DNA from: Megalopta genalis
Lineage: Eukaryota > Arthropoda > Insecta > Hymenoptera > Halictidae
Direction of reading: 5' to 3'
NCBI RefSeq assembly: GCF_051020955.1
Contig: NW_027476097.1
Location: 769,001 to 833,000 of the forward strand
DNA length: 64,000 bases
Positions 45,527-57,657 of the stretch are shown here, in pieces (position 1 is the first letter of the stretch; each line of letters begins with the position of its first letter). The position numbers were made by a program, and so were the translations under genes. A model generated the notes under the pieces. The model was not told where the DNA came from, did not search any database, and was given only the letters and a program-made list of their open reading frames with translations.

Positions 45527-46920
45527 TTGTTTTTGTTGTTCTTGCTTTTGTTGTTCTTGTTGTTGTTGTTCTTGTCGTTGTGGTTCTTGTTGTTCCTGTT
45601 GTTGTTGTTGTTCTTGTTGTTCTTGTTGTTGTTGTTCATGTTGTCCTTGTTGTTGTTGCTCTTGCTGTTCTTGTTCTTGTTGTCCTTGTTGTTCTTTCTG
45701 TTCTTGTTGTTGTTGTTGTTGTTGTTGTCCTTGCCGTTCTTGTTGTTCTTGTTGTTCTTGTTGTTCTTGTTGTTCTTGTTGTTCTTGTTGTTCTTGTTGC
45801 TCATGTTGCTCTTGTTGCTCTTGTTGCTGTTGTTGCTCTTGTTGTTCTGGTTGTTGATGTTCTTGTTGTTCATGTTGTTCTTGTTGTTGTTGCTGTTGCT
45901 GTTTTTGTTGTTCTTGTTGTTGTTATTGTTGTTGTTGTCCTTGTTGTTCTTGTTGATCTTGTTGTTCTTGTTGTTCTTGTTGTTCATGTTGTTCTTGTTG
46001 TTCTTGTTGTTCTTGCTGTTCTTGTTGTTCTTGTCGTTCTTCTTGTTCTTGTTATTCTTGTGGTTCTTGTTGTTCTTGTTGTTCTTGTTGTTCTCGTTGT
46101 TCTTGTTGTTCTCGTTGTTCTCGTTGTTCTCGTTGTTCTCGTTGTTCTTGTTGTTCTTGTTCTTCTTGTTGTTCTTGTTGTTCTTGTTGTTCTTGTTGTT
46201 CTTGTTGTTCTTGTTGTTCTTGTTGCTCTTGTTGATCTTGTTTCTCTTGTTGCTCTTGTTGCTCTTGCTGCTCTTGTTGCTCTTCTTGTTCTTGTTGCTC
46301 TTGTTGCTGTTGTTGCTCTTGTTGCTGTTGTGGTTGTTGTTGTTCTAGTTGTTCTTGTTGTTGTTGTTCTGGTTTTTCTTGTTGTTCCGGTTGTTCTTGT
46401 TGTTGTTCTTGTTGTTCTTGTCGTTGTGGTTTTTATTTTTGTTGTTGTTGTTTTTCTTGCCGTTCTTGTTCTTGTTGTTCTTGTTGTTGTTGTTGTTCTT
46501 GTTGTTCTCGTTGTTGTTGTTGTTCTTGTTGTTCTTGTTGTTGTTGTTGTTCTTGTTGTTCTTGTTGTTCTTGTTGTTCTTGTTGTTCTTGTTGTTCTTG
46601 TTGTTCTTGTTGTTCTTGTTGTTCTTGTTGTTCTTGTTGTTCTTGTTGTTCTTGTTGTTCTTGTTGTTCTTGTTGTTCTTGTTGTTCTTGTTGTTCTTGT
46701 TGTTCTTGTTGTTCCTGTTGTTCTTGTCGTTCTTGTTGTTGTTGTTCTAGTTGTTGCTGTTGTTGTTCTTGTTGTTCTTGTTGTTCCGGTTGTTCATGTT
46801 TTTGTTCTTGTTGTTGTTGTTGTTCTTATTTTTGTTGTTGTTGTTGTTTTTCTTGTTGTTCTTGTTGTTCTTGTTGTTCATGCTGGTCATGTTGTTCTTG
46901 TTGTTCTTGTTGTTCTTGTT
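44294..46920. repeat. 2.62 kb tandem duplication, copy 2
   Basis: Directly follows copy 1 and matches it mark for mark. Differences I can see are a T/C change at 41,998 (GCTTTC in copy 1, GCTCTC here), TTCATGTAG near 43,003 against TTCATGTTG near 45,635, and a few added 9-bp units that move the offset from 2,616 to 2,634 to 2,652. Similarity ends near 46,920, where a TTG run replaces the expected TTCTTGCTG. Confidence 0.9.
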
Positions 46921-47223
46921 GTTCTTGTTGTTGTTGTTGTTGTTGTTGTCCTTGTTGTTCTTGTTGTTCTTGTTATTCTTGTTGTTCTTGTTGTTCTTGT
47001 TGTTCTTGTTGTTCTTGTTGTTCTTGTTGTTCTTGTTGTTCTTGTTGTTCTTGTTGTTTTTGTTGTTCTTCTTGTTGTTGTTGTTGTTGTTCTGGTTGTT
47101 CTGGTTGTTCTTGTTGTTCCGGTTGTTCTTGTTGTTCTTGTTGTTCTTGTTGCTCTTCTTGTACATGTTGTTCTTCTTGTTGTTATTGTTGTTGTTGTCC
47201 TTGTTGTTCTTCTTGTTGTTGTT

Positions 47224-47379
47224 CTAGTTGTCCTTGTTGTTGTTGTTGTTGTCCTTGTTGTTCTTGTTGTGGTTGTCCTTGTTGTTCTTGTCGTGCTTGT
47301 TGTTCTTGTTGATCGTGTTGTTCTTGTTGCTCTTGTTGCTCTTGTTGCTCTCGTTGCTCTTGATGTTCTTGTAGCTCTT

Positions 47380-47410
<31 letters not shown>

Positions 47411-48549
47411 TTGTTTTTGTTGTTCTTGCTTTTGTTGTTCTTGTTGTTGTTGTTCTTGTCGTTGTGGTTCTTGTTGTTCCTGTTGTTGTTGTTGTTCTTG
47501 TTGTTCTTGTTGTTGTTGTTCATGTAGTCCTTGTTGTTGTTGCTCTTGCTGTTCTTGTTCTTGTTGTCCTTGTTGTTCTTTCTGTTCTTGTTGTTGTTGT
47601 TGTTGTTGTCCTTGCCGTTCTTGTTGTTCTTGTTGTTCTTGTTGTTCTTGTTGTTCTTGTTGTTCTTGTTGCTCATGTTGCTCTTGTTGCTCTTGTTGCT
47701 GTTGTTGCTCTTGTTGTTCTGGTTGTTGATGTTCTTGTTGTTCATGTTGTTCTTGTTGTTGTTGCTCTTGCTGTTCTTGTTGTTCTTGTTGTTGTTATTG
47801 TTGTTGTTGTCCTTGTTGTTCTTGTTGATCTTGTTGCTCTTGTTGTTCTTGTTGTTCATGTTGTTCTTGTTGTTGTTGTTGTTGTTGTTGTCCTTGTTGT
47901 TCTTGTTGTTCTTGTTGTTCTTGTTGTTCTTGTTGTTCTTGTTGTTCTTGTTGTTCTTGTTGTTCTTGTTGTTCTTGTTGTTCTTGTTGTTCTTGTTGTT
48001 CTTGTTGTTCTTGTTGTTCTTGTTGTTCTTGTTGATCTTGTTGTTCATGTTGCTCTTGTTGTTGTTGTTGTTGTTGTTGTTGTCCTTGTTGTTCTTGTTG
48101 TGCTGGTTGTTCTTGTTGATCTTGTTGTTCTTGTTGCTCTTGTTGCTCTTGTTGCTCTTGTTGCTCTTGTTGCTCTTGTTGCCCTTGTTGCTCTTGTTCT
48201 TCTTGTTGTTGTTCTTGTTGTTCTTGGTTTTGTTGTTCTTGTCGTTGTGGTTCTTGTTGTTCCTGTTGTTGTTGTTGTTCTTGTTGTTCTTGTTGTTCTT
48301 GTTGTTCTTGTTGTTGCTCTTGTTGTTCTCGTTGTTGTCGTTGTTCTCGTTGTTCTCGTTGTTCTCGTTGTTGTTCTCGTTGATCTCGTTGTTCTCGTTG
48401 TTCTCGTTGTTCTCGTTGTTCTCGTTGTTCTCGTTGTTCTCGTTGTTCTTGTTGTTCTTGTTGTTCTTGTTGTTCTTGTTGTTCTTGTTGTTCTTGTTGT
48501 TCTTGTTGTTCTTGTTGTTTTTGTTGTTCTTGTTGTTCTTGTTGTTCTT

Positions 48550-48580
<31 letters not shown>

Positions 48581-49260
48581 TTCTTGTTGTTTTTGTTGTT
48601 CATGTTGTTCTTGTTGTTCATGTTGTTCTTGTTGTTCTTCTTGTCGTTGTTCTTGTTGTTCTTGTTGTTGTTGTTCTTATTTTTGTTGTTGTTGTTTTTC
48701 TTGCTGTTCTTGTTCTTGTTGTTCTTGTTCTTCTTGTTGTTCTTGTTGTTCTTGTTGTTCTTGTTGTTGTTGTTGTCCTTGTTGTTCTTGTTGTTGTTGT
48801 TGTTGTTGTTGTTGTCCTTGTTGTTCTTGTTGTTGTTGTCCTTGTTGTTCTTGTTGTGCTTGTTGTTCTTGTTGATCTTGTTGTTCTTGTTGCTCTTGTT
48901 GCTCTTGTTGCTCTTGTTGCTCTTGTTGCTCTTGTTGCCCTTGTTGCTCTTGTTGTTCTTGTTGTTGTTCTTGTTGTTCTTGGTTTTGTTGTTCTTGTTG
49001 TTGTTGTTCTTGTCGTTGTGGTTCTTGTTGTTCCTGTTGTTGTTGTTGTTCTTGTTGTTCTTGTTGTTGTTGTTCTTGCTGTTCTTGTTCTTGTTGTCCT
49101 TGTTGTTGTTGTTGTTGTTGTTGTCCTTGCCGTTCTTGTTGTTCTTGTTGTTCTTGTTGTTCTTGTTGCTCTTGTTGCTCTCGTTGCTCTTGTTGCTCTT
49201 GTTGCAATTGTTGCTGTTGTTGTTCTTGTTGTTCTGGTTGTTGATGTTCTTGTTGTTCAT
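47224..49260 (-). other. 678-codon Asn/Lys open frame, probably not a gene
   Basis: This is the longest ATG-started - strand frame seen. It starts at 49,258-49,260 with Met-Asn-Asn-Lys-Asn-Ile-Asn-Asn-Gln and ends at the TAG of a TTCTAGTTG unit. It is entirely Asn/Lys with Asp, Ser, Glu, Ile and Arg at variant units. The same opening residues occur at other ATG sites because the module is copied. No recognisable family; coding is doubtful. Confidence 0.12.
48323..48442. repeat. Pure TCG block
   Basis: Almost every unit reads TTCTCGTTG, with TTGTCG, TTGATCTCG and TTG insertions near its left end. It lacks the double CTC and the TCCTCG end typical of blocks in 1-27 kb, so it expanded separately. 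Confidence 0.88.
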
Positions 49261-49280
49261 GTTGTTGTTGTTCTTGTTGT

Positions 49281-52130
49281 TCTAGTTGTCCTTGTTGTTG
49301 TTGTTCTGGTTGTTCTTGTTGTTCTTGATGTTCCGGTTGTTCTTGTTGTTCTTGTTCTTGTTGTTCTTGTTGTTCTTGTTGTTCTTGCTGTTCATGTTGT
49401 CTTGTTGTTCTTGTTGTTCTAGTCGTTCTTGTTGTTCTTGTTGTTCTTGTTGTTCTTGTTGTTCTTGTTGTTCTTGATGTTCTTGTTGTTCTTGTTGTTC
49501 TTGTTGTTCTTCTTGTTGTTGTTGTTCTTGCTGTTGTTGTTGTAGTTGTTGTTGTTGTTCTTGATGTTCCGGTTGTTCTTGTTGTTCTTGTTCTTGTTGT
49601 TCTTGTTGTTCTTCTTGTTCTTGCTGTTCATGTTGTCTTGTTGTTCTTGTTGTTCTAGTTGTTCTTGTTGTTCTTGTTGTTCTTGTTGTTCTTGTTGTTC
49701 TTGTTGTTCTTGTTGTTCTTGTTGTTCTTGTCGTTCTTGTTGTTGTTGTTCTAGTTGTTGTTGTTGTTGTTCTTGTTGTTCCGGTTGTTCATGTTCTTGT
49801 TCTTGTTGTTGTTGTTGTTCTTATTTTTGTTGTTGTTGTTGTTGTTTTTCTTGCTGTTCTTGTTCCTGTTGTTCTTGTTGTTCTTGCTGGTCATGTTGTT
49901 CTTGTTGCTCTTGTTGTTGTTGTTGTTGTTGTCCTTGTTGTTCTTGTTGTTCTTGTTATTCTTGTTGTTCTTGTTGTTCTTGTTGTTCTTGTTGTTCTTG
50001 TTGTTCTTGTTGTTCTTGTTGTTCTTGTTCTTCTTGTTGTTCTTGTTGTTCTTCTTGTTGTTGTTGTTCTTGCTGTTCTTGTTGTAGTTGTTGTTGTTGT
50101 CCTTGTTGTTGTTGTAGTTCTTGTTGTTCTTGTTGTTTTTGTTGATATTGTTGTTCTTGTTGTTCTTGTTGTTCTTGTTGTTTTTGTTGTTCTTGTTGTT
50201 TTTGTTGTTCTTGTTGTTCTTGTTGTTCTTGTTGTTCTTGTTGTTCTTGTTGTTCTTGTTGTTCTTGTTGTTCTTGTTGTTCTTGTTGTTCTTGTTGTTC
50301 TTGTTGTTCTTGTTGTTCTTGTTGTTCTTGTTGTTCTTGTTGTTCTTGTTGTTTTTGTTGTTCATGCTGTTCTTGTTGTTCATGTTGTTCTTGTTGTTCT
50401 TCTTGTCGTTGTTCTTGTTGTTCTTGTTGTTGTTGTTCTTATTTTTGTTGTAGTTGTTTTTCTTGCTGTTCTTGTTCTTGTTGTTCTTGTTGTTGTTGTT
50501 GTTCTTGTTGTTCTTGTTGTTGTTGTTGTTCTTGTTGTTCTTGTTGTTCTTGTTGTTCTTGTTGTTCTTGTTGTTCTTGTTGTTCTTGTTGTTCTTGTTG
50601 TTCTTGTTGTTCTTGTTGTTTTTGTTGTTCTTCTTGTTGTTGTTGTTGTTGTTCTGGTTGTTCTGGTTGTTCTGGTTGTTCTTGTTGTTCCGGTTGTTCT
50701 TGTTGTTCTTGTTGTTCTTGTTGCTCTTCTTGTACATGTTGTTCTTCTTGTTGTTATTGTTGTTGTTGTCCTTGTTGTTCTTCTTGTTGTTGTTCTAGTT
50801 GTCCTTGTTGTTGTTGTTGTTGTCCTTGTTGTTCTTGTTGTGGTTGTCCTTGTTGTTCTTGTTGTGCTTGTTGTTCTTGTTGATCTTGTTGTTCTTGTTG
50901 CTCTTGTTGCTCTTGTTGCTCTCGTTGTTCTTGTTGTTGTTTTTGTTGTTCTTGCTTTTGTTGTTCTTGTTGTTGTTGTTCTTGTCGTTGTGGTTCTTGT
51001 TGTTCCTGTTGTTGTTGTTGTTCTTGTTGTTCTTGTTGTTGTTGTTCATGTAGTCCTTGTTGTTGTTGCTCTTGCTGTTCTTGTTCTTGTTGTCCTTGTT
51101 GTTCTTCCTGTTCTTGTTGTTGTTGTTGTTGTTGTCCTTGCCGTTCTTGTTGTTCTTGTTGTTCTTGTTGTTCTTGTTGTTCTTGTTGTTCTTGTTGTTC
51201 TTGTTGCTCATGTTGCTCTTGTTGCTCTTGTTGCTGTTGTTGCTCTTGTTGTTCTGGTTGTTGATGTTCTTGTTGTTCATGTTGTTCTTGTTGTTGTTGC
51301 TCTTGCTGTTCTTGTTGTTCTTGTTGTTGTTATTGTTGTTGTTGTCCTTGTTGTTCTTGTTGATCGTGTTGTTCTTGTTGTTCTTGTTGTTCATGTTGTT
51401 CTTGTTGTTCTTGTTGTTCTTGTTGTTCTTGTTGTTCTTGTCGTTCTTCTTGTTCTTGTTATTCTTGTGGTCCTTGTTGTTCTTGTTGTTCTTGTTGTTC
51501 TCGTTGTTCTTGTTGTTCTCGTTGTTCTCGTTGTTCTCGTTGTTCTCGTTGTTCTTGTTGTTCTTGTTCTTCTTGTTGTTCTTGTTGTTCTTGTTGTTCT
51601 TGTTGTTCTTGTTGTTCTTGTTATTCTTGTTGTTCTTGTTGCTCTTGTTGATCTTGTTTCTCTTGTTGCTCTTGTTGCTCTTGCTGCTCTTGTTGCTCTT
51701 CTTGTTCTTGTTGCTCTTGTTGCTGTTGTTGCTCTTGTTGCTGTTGTGGTTGTTGTTGTTCTAGTTGTTCTTGTTGTTGTTGTTCTGGTTGTTCTTGTTG
51801 TTCCGGTTGTTCTTGTTGTTGTTCTTGTTTTTCTTGCCGTTCTTGTTCTTGTTGTTCTTGTTGTTGTTGTTGTTCTTGTTGTTCTCGTTGTTGTTGTTGT
51901 TCTTGTTGTTCTTGTTGTTCTTGTTGTTCTCGTTGTTCTTGTTGTTCTTGTTGTTCTTGTTGTTCTTGTTGTTCTCGTTGTTGTTGTTGTTCTTGTTGTT
52001 CTTGTTGTTCTTGTTGTTCTCGTTGTTCTTGTTGTTCTTGTTGTTCTTGTTGTTCTTGTTGTTCTTGTTGTTCTTGTTGTTCTTGTTGTTCTTGTTGTTC
52101 TTGTTGTTCTTGTTGTTCTTGTTGTTCTTG
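49281..52130. repeat. Frameshift modules, CCGG modules and TGTACATG series
   Basis: Two copies of the module ending in TTCATGTTGTCTTG (1-bp deletion near 49,400 and 49,637), a CCGG module (49,755), near-pure tract with GATATTG (50,148), TGTACATG near 50,735, TGTGGTTGTCC near 50,840, CTC runs, TCG units near 51,500-51,555 and a TTCTAG at 51,761. A TTG-rich module and a duplicated TTCTCGTTGTTGTTG segment near 51,885 and 51,970 follow. Confidence 0.8.
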
Positions 52131-52387
52131 TTGTTCTGGTTGTTCTTGTTGTTCTTGTTGCTCTTCTTGTACATGTTGTTCTTCTTGTTGTTATTGTTGT
52201 TGTTGTCCTTGTTGTTCTTCTTGTTGTTGTTCTAGTTGTCCTTGTTGTTGTTGTTGTTGTCCTTGTTGTTCTTGTTGTGGTTGTCCTTGTTGTTCTTGTT
52301 GTGCTTGTTGTTCTTGTTGATCGTGTTGTTCTTGTTGCTCTTGTTGCTCTTGTTGCTCTCGTTGCTCTTGATGTTCTTGTAGCTCTT

Positions 52388-52418
<31 letters not shown>

Positions 52419-55400
52419 TTGTTTTTGTTGTTCTTGCTTTTGTTGTTCTTGTTGTTGTTGTTCTTGTCGTTGTGGTTCTTGTTGTTCCTGTTGTTCTTGT
52501 TGTTCTTGTTGTTCTTGTTGTTGTTGTTCATGTAGTCCTTGTTGTTGTTGCTCTTGCTGTTCTTGTTCTTGTTGTCCTTGTTGTTCTTTCTGTTCTTGTT
52601 GTTGTTGTTGTTGTTGTTGTTGTCCTTGCCGTTCTTGTTGTTCTTGTTGTTCTTGTTGTTCTTGTTGTTCTTGTTGTTCTTGTTGTTCTTGTTGTTCTTG
52701 TTGTTCTTCTTGTTGTTGTTGTTCTTGCTGTTGTTGTTGTAGTTGTTGTTGTTGTTCTTGATGTTCCGGTTGTTCTTGTTGTTCTTGTTCTTGTTGTTCT
52801 TGTTGTTCTTCTTGTTCTTGCTGTTCATGTTGTCTTGTTGTTCTTGTTGTTCTAGTTGTTCTTGTTGTTCATGTTGTTCTTGTTGTTGTTGCTCTTGCTG
52901 TTCTTGTTGTTCTTGTTGTTGTTATTGTTGTTGTTGTCCTTGTTGTTCTTGTTGATCGTGTTGTTCTTGTTGTTCTTGTTGTTCATGTTGTTCTTGTTGT
53001 TCTTGTTGTTCTTGTTGTTCTTGTTGTTCTTGTCGTTCTTCTTGTTCTTGTTATTCTTGTGGTTCTTGTTGTTCTTGTTGTTCTTGTTGTTCTCGTTGTT
53101 CTTGTTGTTCTCGTTGTTCTCGTTGTTCTCGTTGTTCTCGTTGTTCTTGTTGTTCTTGTTCTTCTTGTTGTTCTTGTTGTTCTTGTTGTTCTTGTTGTTC
53201 TTGTTGTTCTTGTTGTTCTTGTTATTCTTGTTGTTCTTGTTGCTCTTGTTGATCTTGTTTCTCTTGTTGCTCTTGTTGCTCTTGCTGCTCTTGTTGCTCT
53301 TCTTGTTCTTGTTGCTCTTGTTGCTGTTGTTGCTCTTGTTGCTGTTGTGGTTGTTGTTGTTCTAGTTGTTCTTGTTGTTGTTGTTCTGGTTGTTCTTGTT
53401 GTTCCGGTTGTTCTTGTTGTTGTTCTTGTTTTTCTTGCCGTTCTTGTTCTTGTTGTTGTTGTTGTTGTTGTTGTTCTTGTTGTTCTCGTTGTTGTTGTTG
53501 TTCTTGTTGTTCTTGTTGTTCTTGTTGTTCTCGTTGTTCTTGTTGTTCTTGTTGTTCTTGTTGTTCTTGTTGTTCTTGTTGCTCTTGTTGCTCTCGTTGC
53601 TCTTGTTGCACTTGTTGCAATTGTTGCTGTTGTTGTTCTTGTTGTTCTGGTTGTTGATGTTCTTGTTGTTCATGTTGTTGTTGTTCTTGTTGTTCTAGTT
53701 GTCCTTGTTGTTGTTGTTCTGGTTGTTCTTGTTGTTCTTGATGTTCCGGTTGTTCTTGTTGTTCTTGTTCTTGTTGTTCTTGTTGTTCTTGTTGTTCTTG
53801 CTGTTCATGTTGTCTTGTTGTTCTTGTTGTTCTAGTTGTTCTTGTTGTTCTTGTTGTTCTTGTTGTTCTTGTTGTTCTTGTTGTTCTTGATGTTCTTGTT
53901 GTTCTTGTTGTTCTTGTTGTTCTTCTTGTTGTTGTTGTTCTTGCTGTTGTTGTTGTAGTTGTTGTTGTTGTCCTGGTTGTTGTTGTAGTTCTTGTAGTTC
54001 TTGTTGTTCTTGTTGTTCTTGTTGTTTTTGTTGATATTGTTGTTCTTGTTGTTCTTGTTGTTCTTGTTGTTCTTGTTGTTCTTGTTGTTCTTGTTGTTCT
54101 TGTTGTTCTTGTTGTTCTTGTTGTTCTTGTTGTTCTTGTTGTTCTTGTTGTTCTTGTTGTTTTTGTTGTTCATGTTGTTCTTGTTGTTCTTCTTGTTGTT
54201 GTTCTAGTTGTCCTTGTTGTTGTTCTGGTTGTTCTTGTTGTTCTTGATGTTCCGGTTGTTCTTGTTGTTCTTGTTCTTGTTGTTCTTGTTGTTCTTCTTG
54301 TTCTTGCTGTTCATGTTGTCTTGTTGTTCTTGTTGTTCTAGTTGTTCTTGTTGTTCTTGTTGTTCTTGTTGTTCTTGTTGTTCTTGTTGTTCTTGTTGTT
54401 CTTGTTGTTCTTGTTGTTCTTGTTGTTCTTGTCGTTCTTGTTGTTGTTGTTCTAGTTGTTGTTGTTGTTGTTCTTGTTGTTCCGGTTGTTCATGTTCTTG
54501 TTCTTGTTGTTGTTGTTCTTATTTTTGTTGTTGTTGTTGTTGTTTTTCTTGCTGTTCTTGTTCTTGTTGTTCTTGTTGTTCTTGCTGGTCATGTTGTTCT
54601 TGTTGCTCTTGTTGTTGTTGTTCTTGTCGTTGTGGTTCTTGTTGTTCCTGTTGTTGTCGTTGTTCTTGTTGTTCTTGTTGTTGTTGTTCTTGCTGTTCTT
54701 GTTCTTGTTGTCCTTGTTGTTGTTGTTGTTGTTGTTGTCCTTGCCGTTCTTGTTGTTCTTGTTGTTCTTGTTGTTCTTGTTGCTCTTGTTGCTCTCGTTG
54801 CTCTTGTTGCTCTTGTTGCAATTGTTGCTGTTGTTGTTCTTGTTGTTCTGGTTGTTGATGTTCTTGTTGTTCATGTTGTTCTTGTTCTTGTTGTTCTAGT
54901 TGTCCTTGTTGTTGTTGTTCTGTTTGTTCTTGTTGTTCTTGATGTTCCGGTTGTTCTTGTTGTTCTTGTTCTTGTTGTTCTTGTTGTTCTTGTTGTTCTT
55001 GCTGTTCATGTTGTCTTGTTGTTCTTGTTGTTCTAGTTGTCCTTGTTGTTGTTGTTCTGGTTGTTCTTGTTGTTCTTGATGTTCCGGTTGTTCTTGTTGT
55101 TCTTGTTCTTGTTGTTCTTGTTGTTCTTCTTGTTCTTGCTGTTCATGTTGTCTTGTTGTTCTTGTTGTTCTAGTTGTTCTTGTTGTTCTTGTTGTTCTTG
55201 TTGTTCTTGTTGTTCTTGTTGTTCTTGTTGTTCTTGTTGTTCTTGTTGTTCTTGTCGTTCTTGTTGTTGTTGTTCTAGTTGTTGTTGTTGTTGTTCTTGT
55301 TGTTCCGGTTGTTCATGTTCTTGTTCTTGTTGTTGTTGTTCTTATTTTTGTTGTTGTTGTTGTTGTTTTTCTTGCTGTTCTTGTTCTTGTTGTTCTTGTT

Positions 55401-55461
55401 GTTCTTGCTGGTCATGTTGTTCTTGTTGCTCTTGTTGTTGTTGTTGTTGTTGTCCTTGTTG
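52131..55461. repeat. 3.33 kb segment, copy 1 of the most recent duplication
   Basis: Runs from TTCTGG near 52,134 through TGTACATG (52,172), four TTCATGTTGTCTTG deletion sites (near 52,831, 53,811, 54,319 and 55,012) and a fifth near 55,150, two CAATTG sites (53,617 and 54,817), and CCGG modules. It matches 60,661-64,000 at an offset of 8,530 bp, becoming 8,539 bp after one 9-bp unit difference between about 54,345 and 54,430. Confidence 0.95.
54896..55172. repeat. Two adjacent frameshift modules, 138 bp each
   Basis: Each runs from TTCTAGTTGTCC through TTCTGG, GATGTTCCGG and TTCTTGCTG to TTCATGTTGTCTTG and the next TTCTAG. The first has TTCTGTTTG where the second has TTCTGGTTG, and the second has TTCTTC where the first has TTCTTG. 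A similar pair sits at 63,435-63,711. Single copies lie near 49,283, 53,696, 54,205, 58,807, 62,226 and 62,735. Confidence 0.88.
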
Positions 55462-55592
55462 TTCTTGTTGTTCTTGTTATTCTTGTTGTTCATGTTGTTC
55501 TTGTTGTTCTTGTTGTTCTTGTTGTCCTTGTTGTTCTTGTTGTTCTTGTTGTTTTTGTTGTTCTTGTTGTTGTTGTTGTTCTTGTTGTTGTT

Positions 55593-55698
55593 CTAGTTGT
55601 TCTTGTTGTTGTTGTTCTGGTTGTTCTTGTTGTTCTTGTTGTTCTTGTTCTTCTTGTTGTTCTTGTTGTTCTTGTTGTTCTTACTGTTCATGTTGTTC

Positions 55699-55729
<31 letters not shown>

Positions 55730-57455
55730 CCTTGTTGTTCTTGTTGTTGTTGTCCTTGTTGTTCTTGTCCTTGTTGTTCTTGTTGCGCTTGTTGTTCTTG
55801 TTGATCTTGTTGTTCTTGTTGCTCTTGTTGCTCTTGTTGCTCTTGTTGCTCTTGTTGCTCTTGTTGCCCTTGTTGCTCTTGTTGTTCTTGTTGTTCTTGT
55901 TCTTGTTGTTCTCGTTGTTCTCGTTGATCTCGTTGTTCTCGTTGTTGCTCTTGTTGTTCTCGTTGTTCTCGTTGATCTCGTTGTTCTCGTTGTTCTCGTT
56001 GTTCTCCTTGTTCTCGTTGTTCTCGTTGTTCTCGTTGTTCTCGTTGTTCTCGTTGTTCTCGTTGTTCTCGTTGTTCTCGTTGTTCTCGTTGTTCTCGTTG
56101 TTCTTGTTGTTCTTGTTGTTCTTGTTGTTCTTGTTGTTCTTGTTGTTCTTGTTGTTCTTGTTGTTCTTGTTGTTCTTGTTCTTCTTGTTGTTCTTGTTGT
56201 TCTTCTTGTTGTTGTTGTTCTTGCTGTTCTTGTTGTAGTTGTTGTTGTTGTCCTTGTTGTTGTTGTAGTTCTTGTTGTTCTTGTTGTTTTTGTTGATATT
56301 GTTGTTCTTGTTGTTCTTGTTGCTCTTGTTGCTCTTGTTGCTCTTGTTGCTCTTGTTGCTCCTGTTGCTCTTGTTGCTCTTGTTGCTCTTGTTGCTCTTG
56401 TTGCTCTTGTTGTTCTTGTTGCCCTTGTTGCTCTTGTTGTTCTTGTTGTTCTTGTTGTTCTTGTTGTTCTTGTTGTTCTTGTTGTTCTTGTTGTTCTTGT
56501 TGTTCTTGTTGTTCTTGTTGTTCTTACTGTTCATGTTGTTCTTGTTGTTCTTACTGTTCATGTTGTCCTTGTTGTTGTTGTTGTTGTTGTTGTTGTCCTT
56601 GTTGTTCTTGTTGTTGTTGTCCTTGTTGTTCTTGTTGTGCTTGTTGTTCTTGTTGATCTTGTTGTTCTTGTTGCTCTTGTTGCTCTTGTTGCTCTTGTTG
56701 CTCTTGTTGCTCTTGTTGCCCTTGTTGCTCTTGTTGTTCTTGTTGTTGTTCTTGTTGTTCTTGGTTTTGTTGTTCTTGTTGTTGTTGTTCTTGTCGTTGT
56801 GGTTCTTGTTGTACCTGTTGTTGTTGTTGTTCTTGTTGTTCTTGTTGTTGTTGTTCATGTAGTTCTTGTTGTTGTTGTTCTTGCTGTTCTTGTTCTTGTT
56901 GTCCTTGTTGTTGTTGTTGTTGTTGTCCTTGCCGTTCTTGTTGTTCTTGTCGTTCTTGTTGTCCTTGTTGCTCTTGTTGCTCTTGTTGCTCTTGTTGCTC
57001 TTGTTGCAATTGTTGCTGTTGTTGTTCTTGTTGTTCTGGTTGTTGATGTTCTTGTTGTTAATGTTGTTGTTGTTCTTGTTGTTCTTGTTGTTGTTGTTGT
57101 TGTTGTTCTGGTTGTTGATGTTGTTGTTGTTCTTGATGTTCTTGTTGTTCTTGTTGACGTTGTTGTTCTTGTTGTTCTTGTTGTTCCGGTTGTTCTTGTT
57201 GATATTCTGGTTGTTCTTGTTGTTCTTGTTGATGTTCTTGTTTCTGTTGTTGCTCTTGTTGCTGTTGTGGTTGTTGTTGTTGTTGTTGTTCTTGTTGTTG
57301 TTGTTCTGGTTGTTCTGGTTGTTCTTGTTGTTCTTGTTTTTCCGGTTGTTCTTGTTGTTGTTCTTGTTGTTCTTGTTGTTGTTGTTCTTATTTTTGTTGT
57401 TGCTGTTTTTCTTGCTGTTCTTGTTCTTGTTGTTCTTGTTGTTCTTGCTGGTCAT
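55593..57455 (-). other. 620-codon Asn/Lys open frame, probably not a gene
   Basis: ATG at 57,453-57,455 comes from a CTGGTCATG unit, giving Met-Thr-Ser-Lys at the start. The frame is Asn/Lys repeats with Ser, Asp and Glu at CTC, TCC and TCG variants, and ends at a TTCTAG unit. It contains a Glu-rich zone matching the TCG block. No domain, signal or unique tail is present. Confidence 0.12.
55909..56097. repeat. Long TCG block
   Basis: About 190 bp of TTCTCG units with TTGATCTCG twice, one TTGTTGCTCTTG interruption near 55,943 and one TTCTCC. With the blocks at 59,524 and 60,079 it is among the longest CpG-bearing runs in the window. Confidence 0.88.
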
Positions 57456-57626
57456 GTTGTTCTTGTTGTTCTTGTTGTTGTTGTTGTTGTTGTTGTCCTT
57501 GTTGTTCTTGTTGTTCTTGTTGTTCTTGTTGTTCTTGTTGTTCTTGTTGTTCTTGTTGTTCTTGTTGTTCTTGTTGTTCTTGTTGATCTTGTTGTTCTTG
57601 TTGTTCTTGTTGTTCTTGTTGATCTT

Positions 57627-57657
<31 letters not shown>

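Larger units (their letters stand above)
46921..49280. repeat. Third, diverged copy of the CTC/TGTACATG series
   Basis: TGTACATG near 47,163, TGTGGTTGTCC near 47,270, GATCGTG near 47,313 and the following TTG-rich modules resemble 42,650-43,320 at an offset of about 4,518 bp. Then come a CTC run with TTGCCCTTG (48,180), a pure TCG block (48,323-48,442), near-pure tract, CCGG-less TTATTT module (48,680) and a CAATTG site near 49,205. Confidence 0.8.

Noticed and set aside
48677..49207. Gln/Glu frame of 176 codons with an apparent start
   Set aside because: The start is TTG from the CAATTG site, not ATG. Equivalent frames at 53,222, 54,519, 56,551, 61,752 and 63,058 begin at the same type of site because the module is copied.
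41122..49422. 2,766-codon Leu-Val-Val frame
   Set aside because: Open only because codons end in T or C; its alternative start is an ordinary repeat unit and its end follows a 1-bp deletion.
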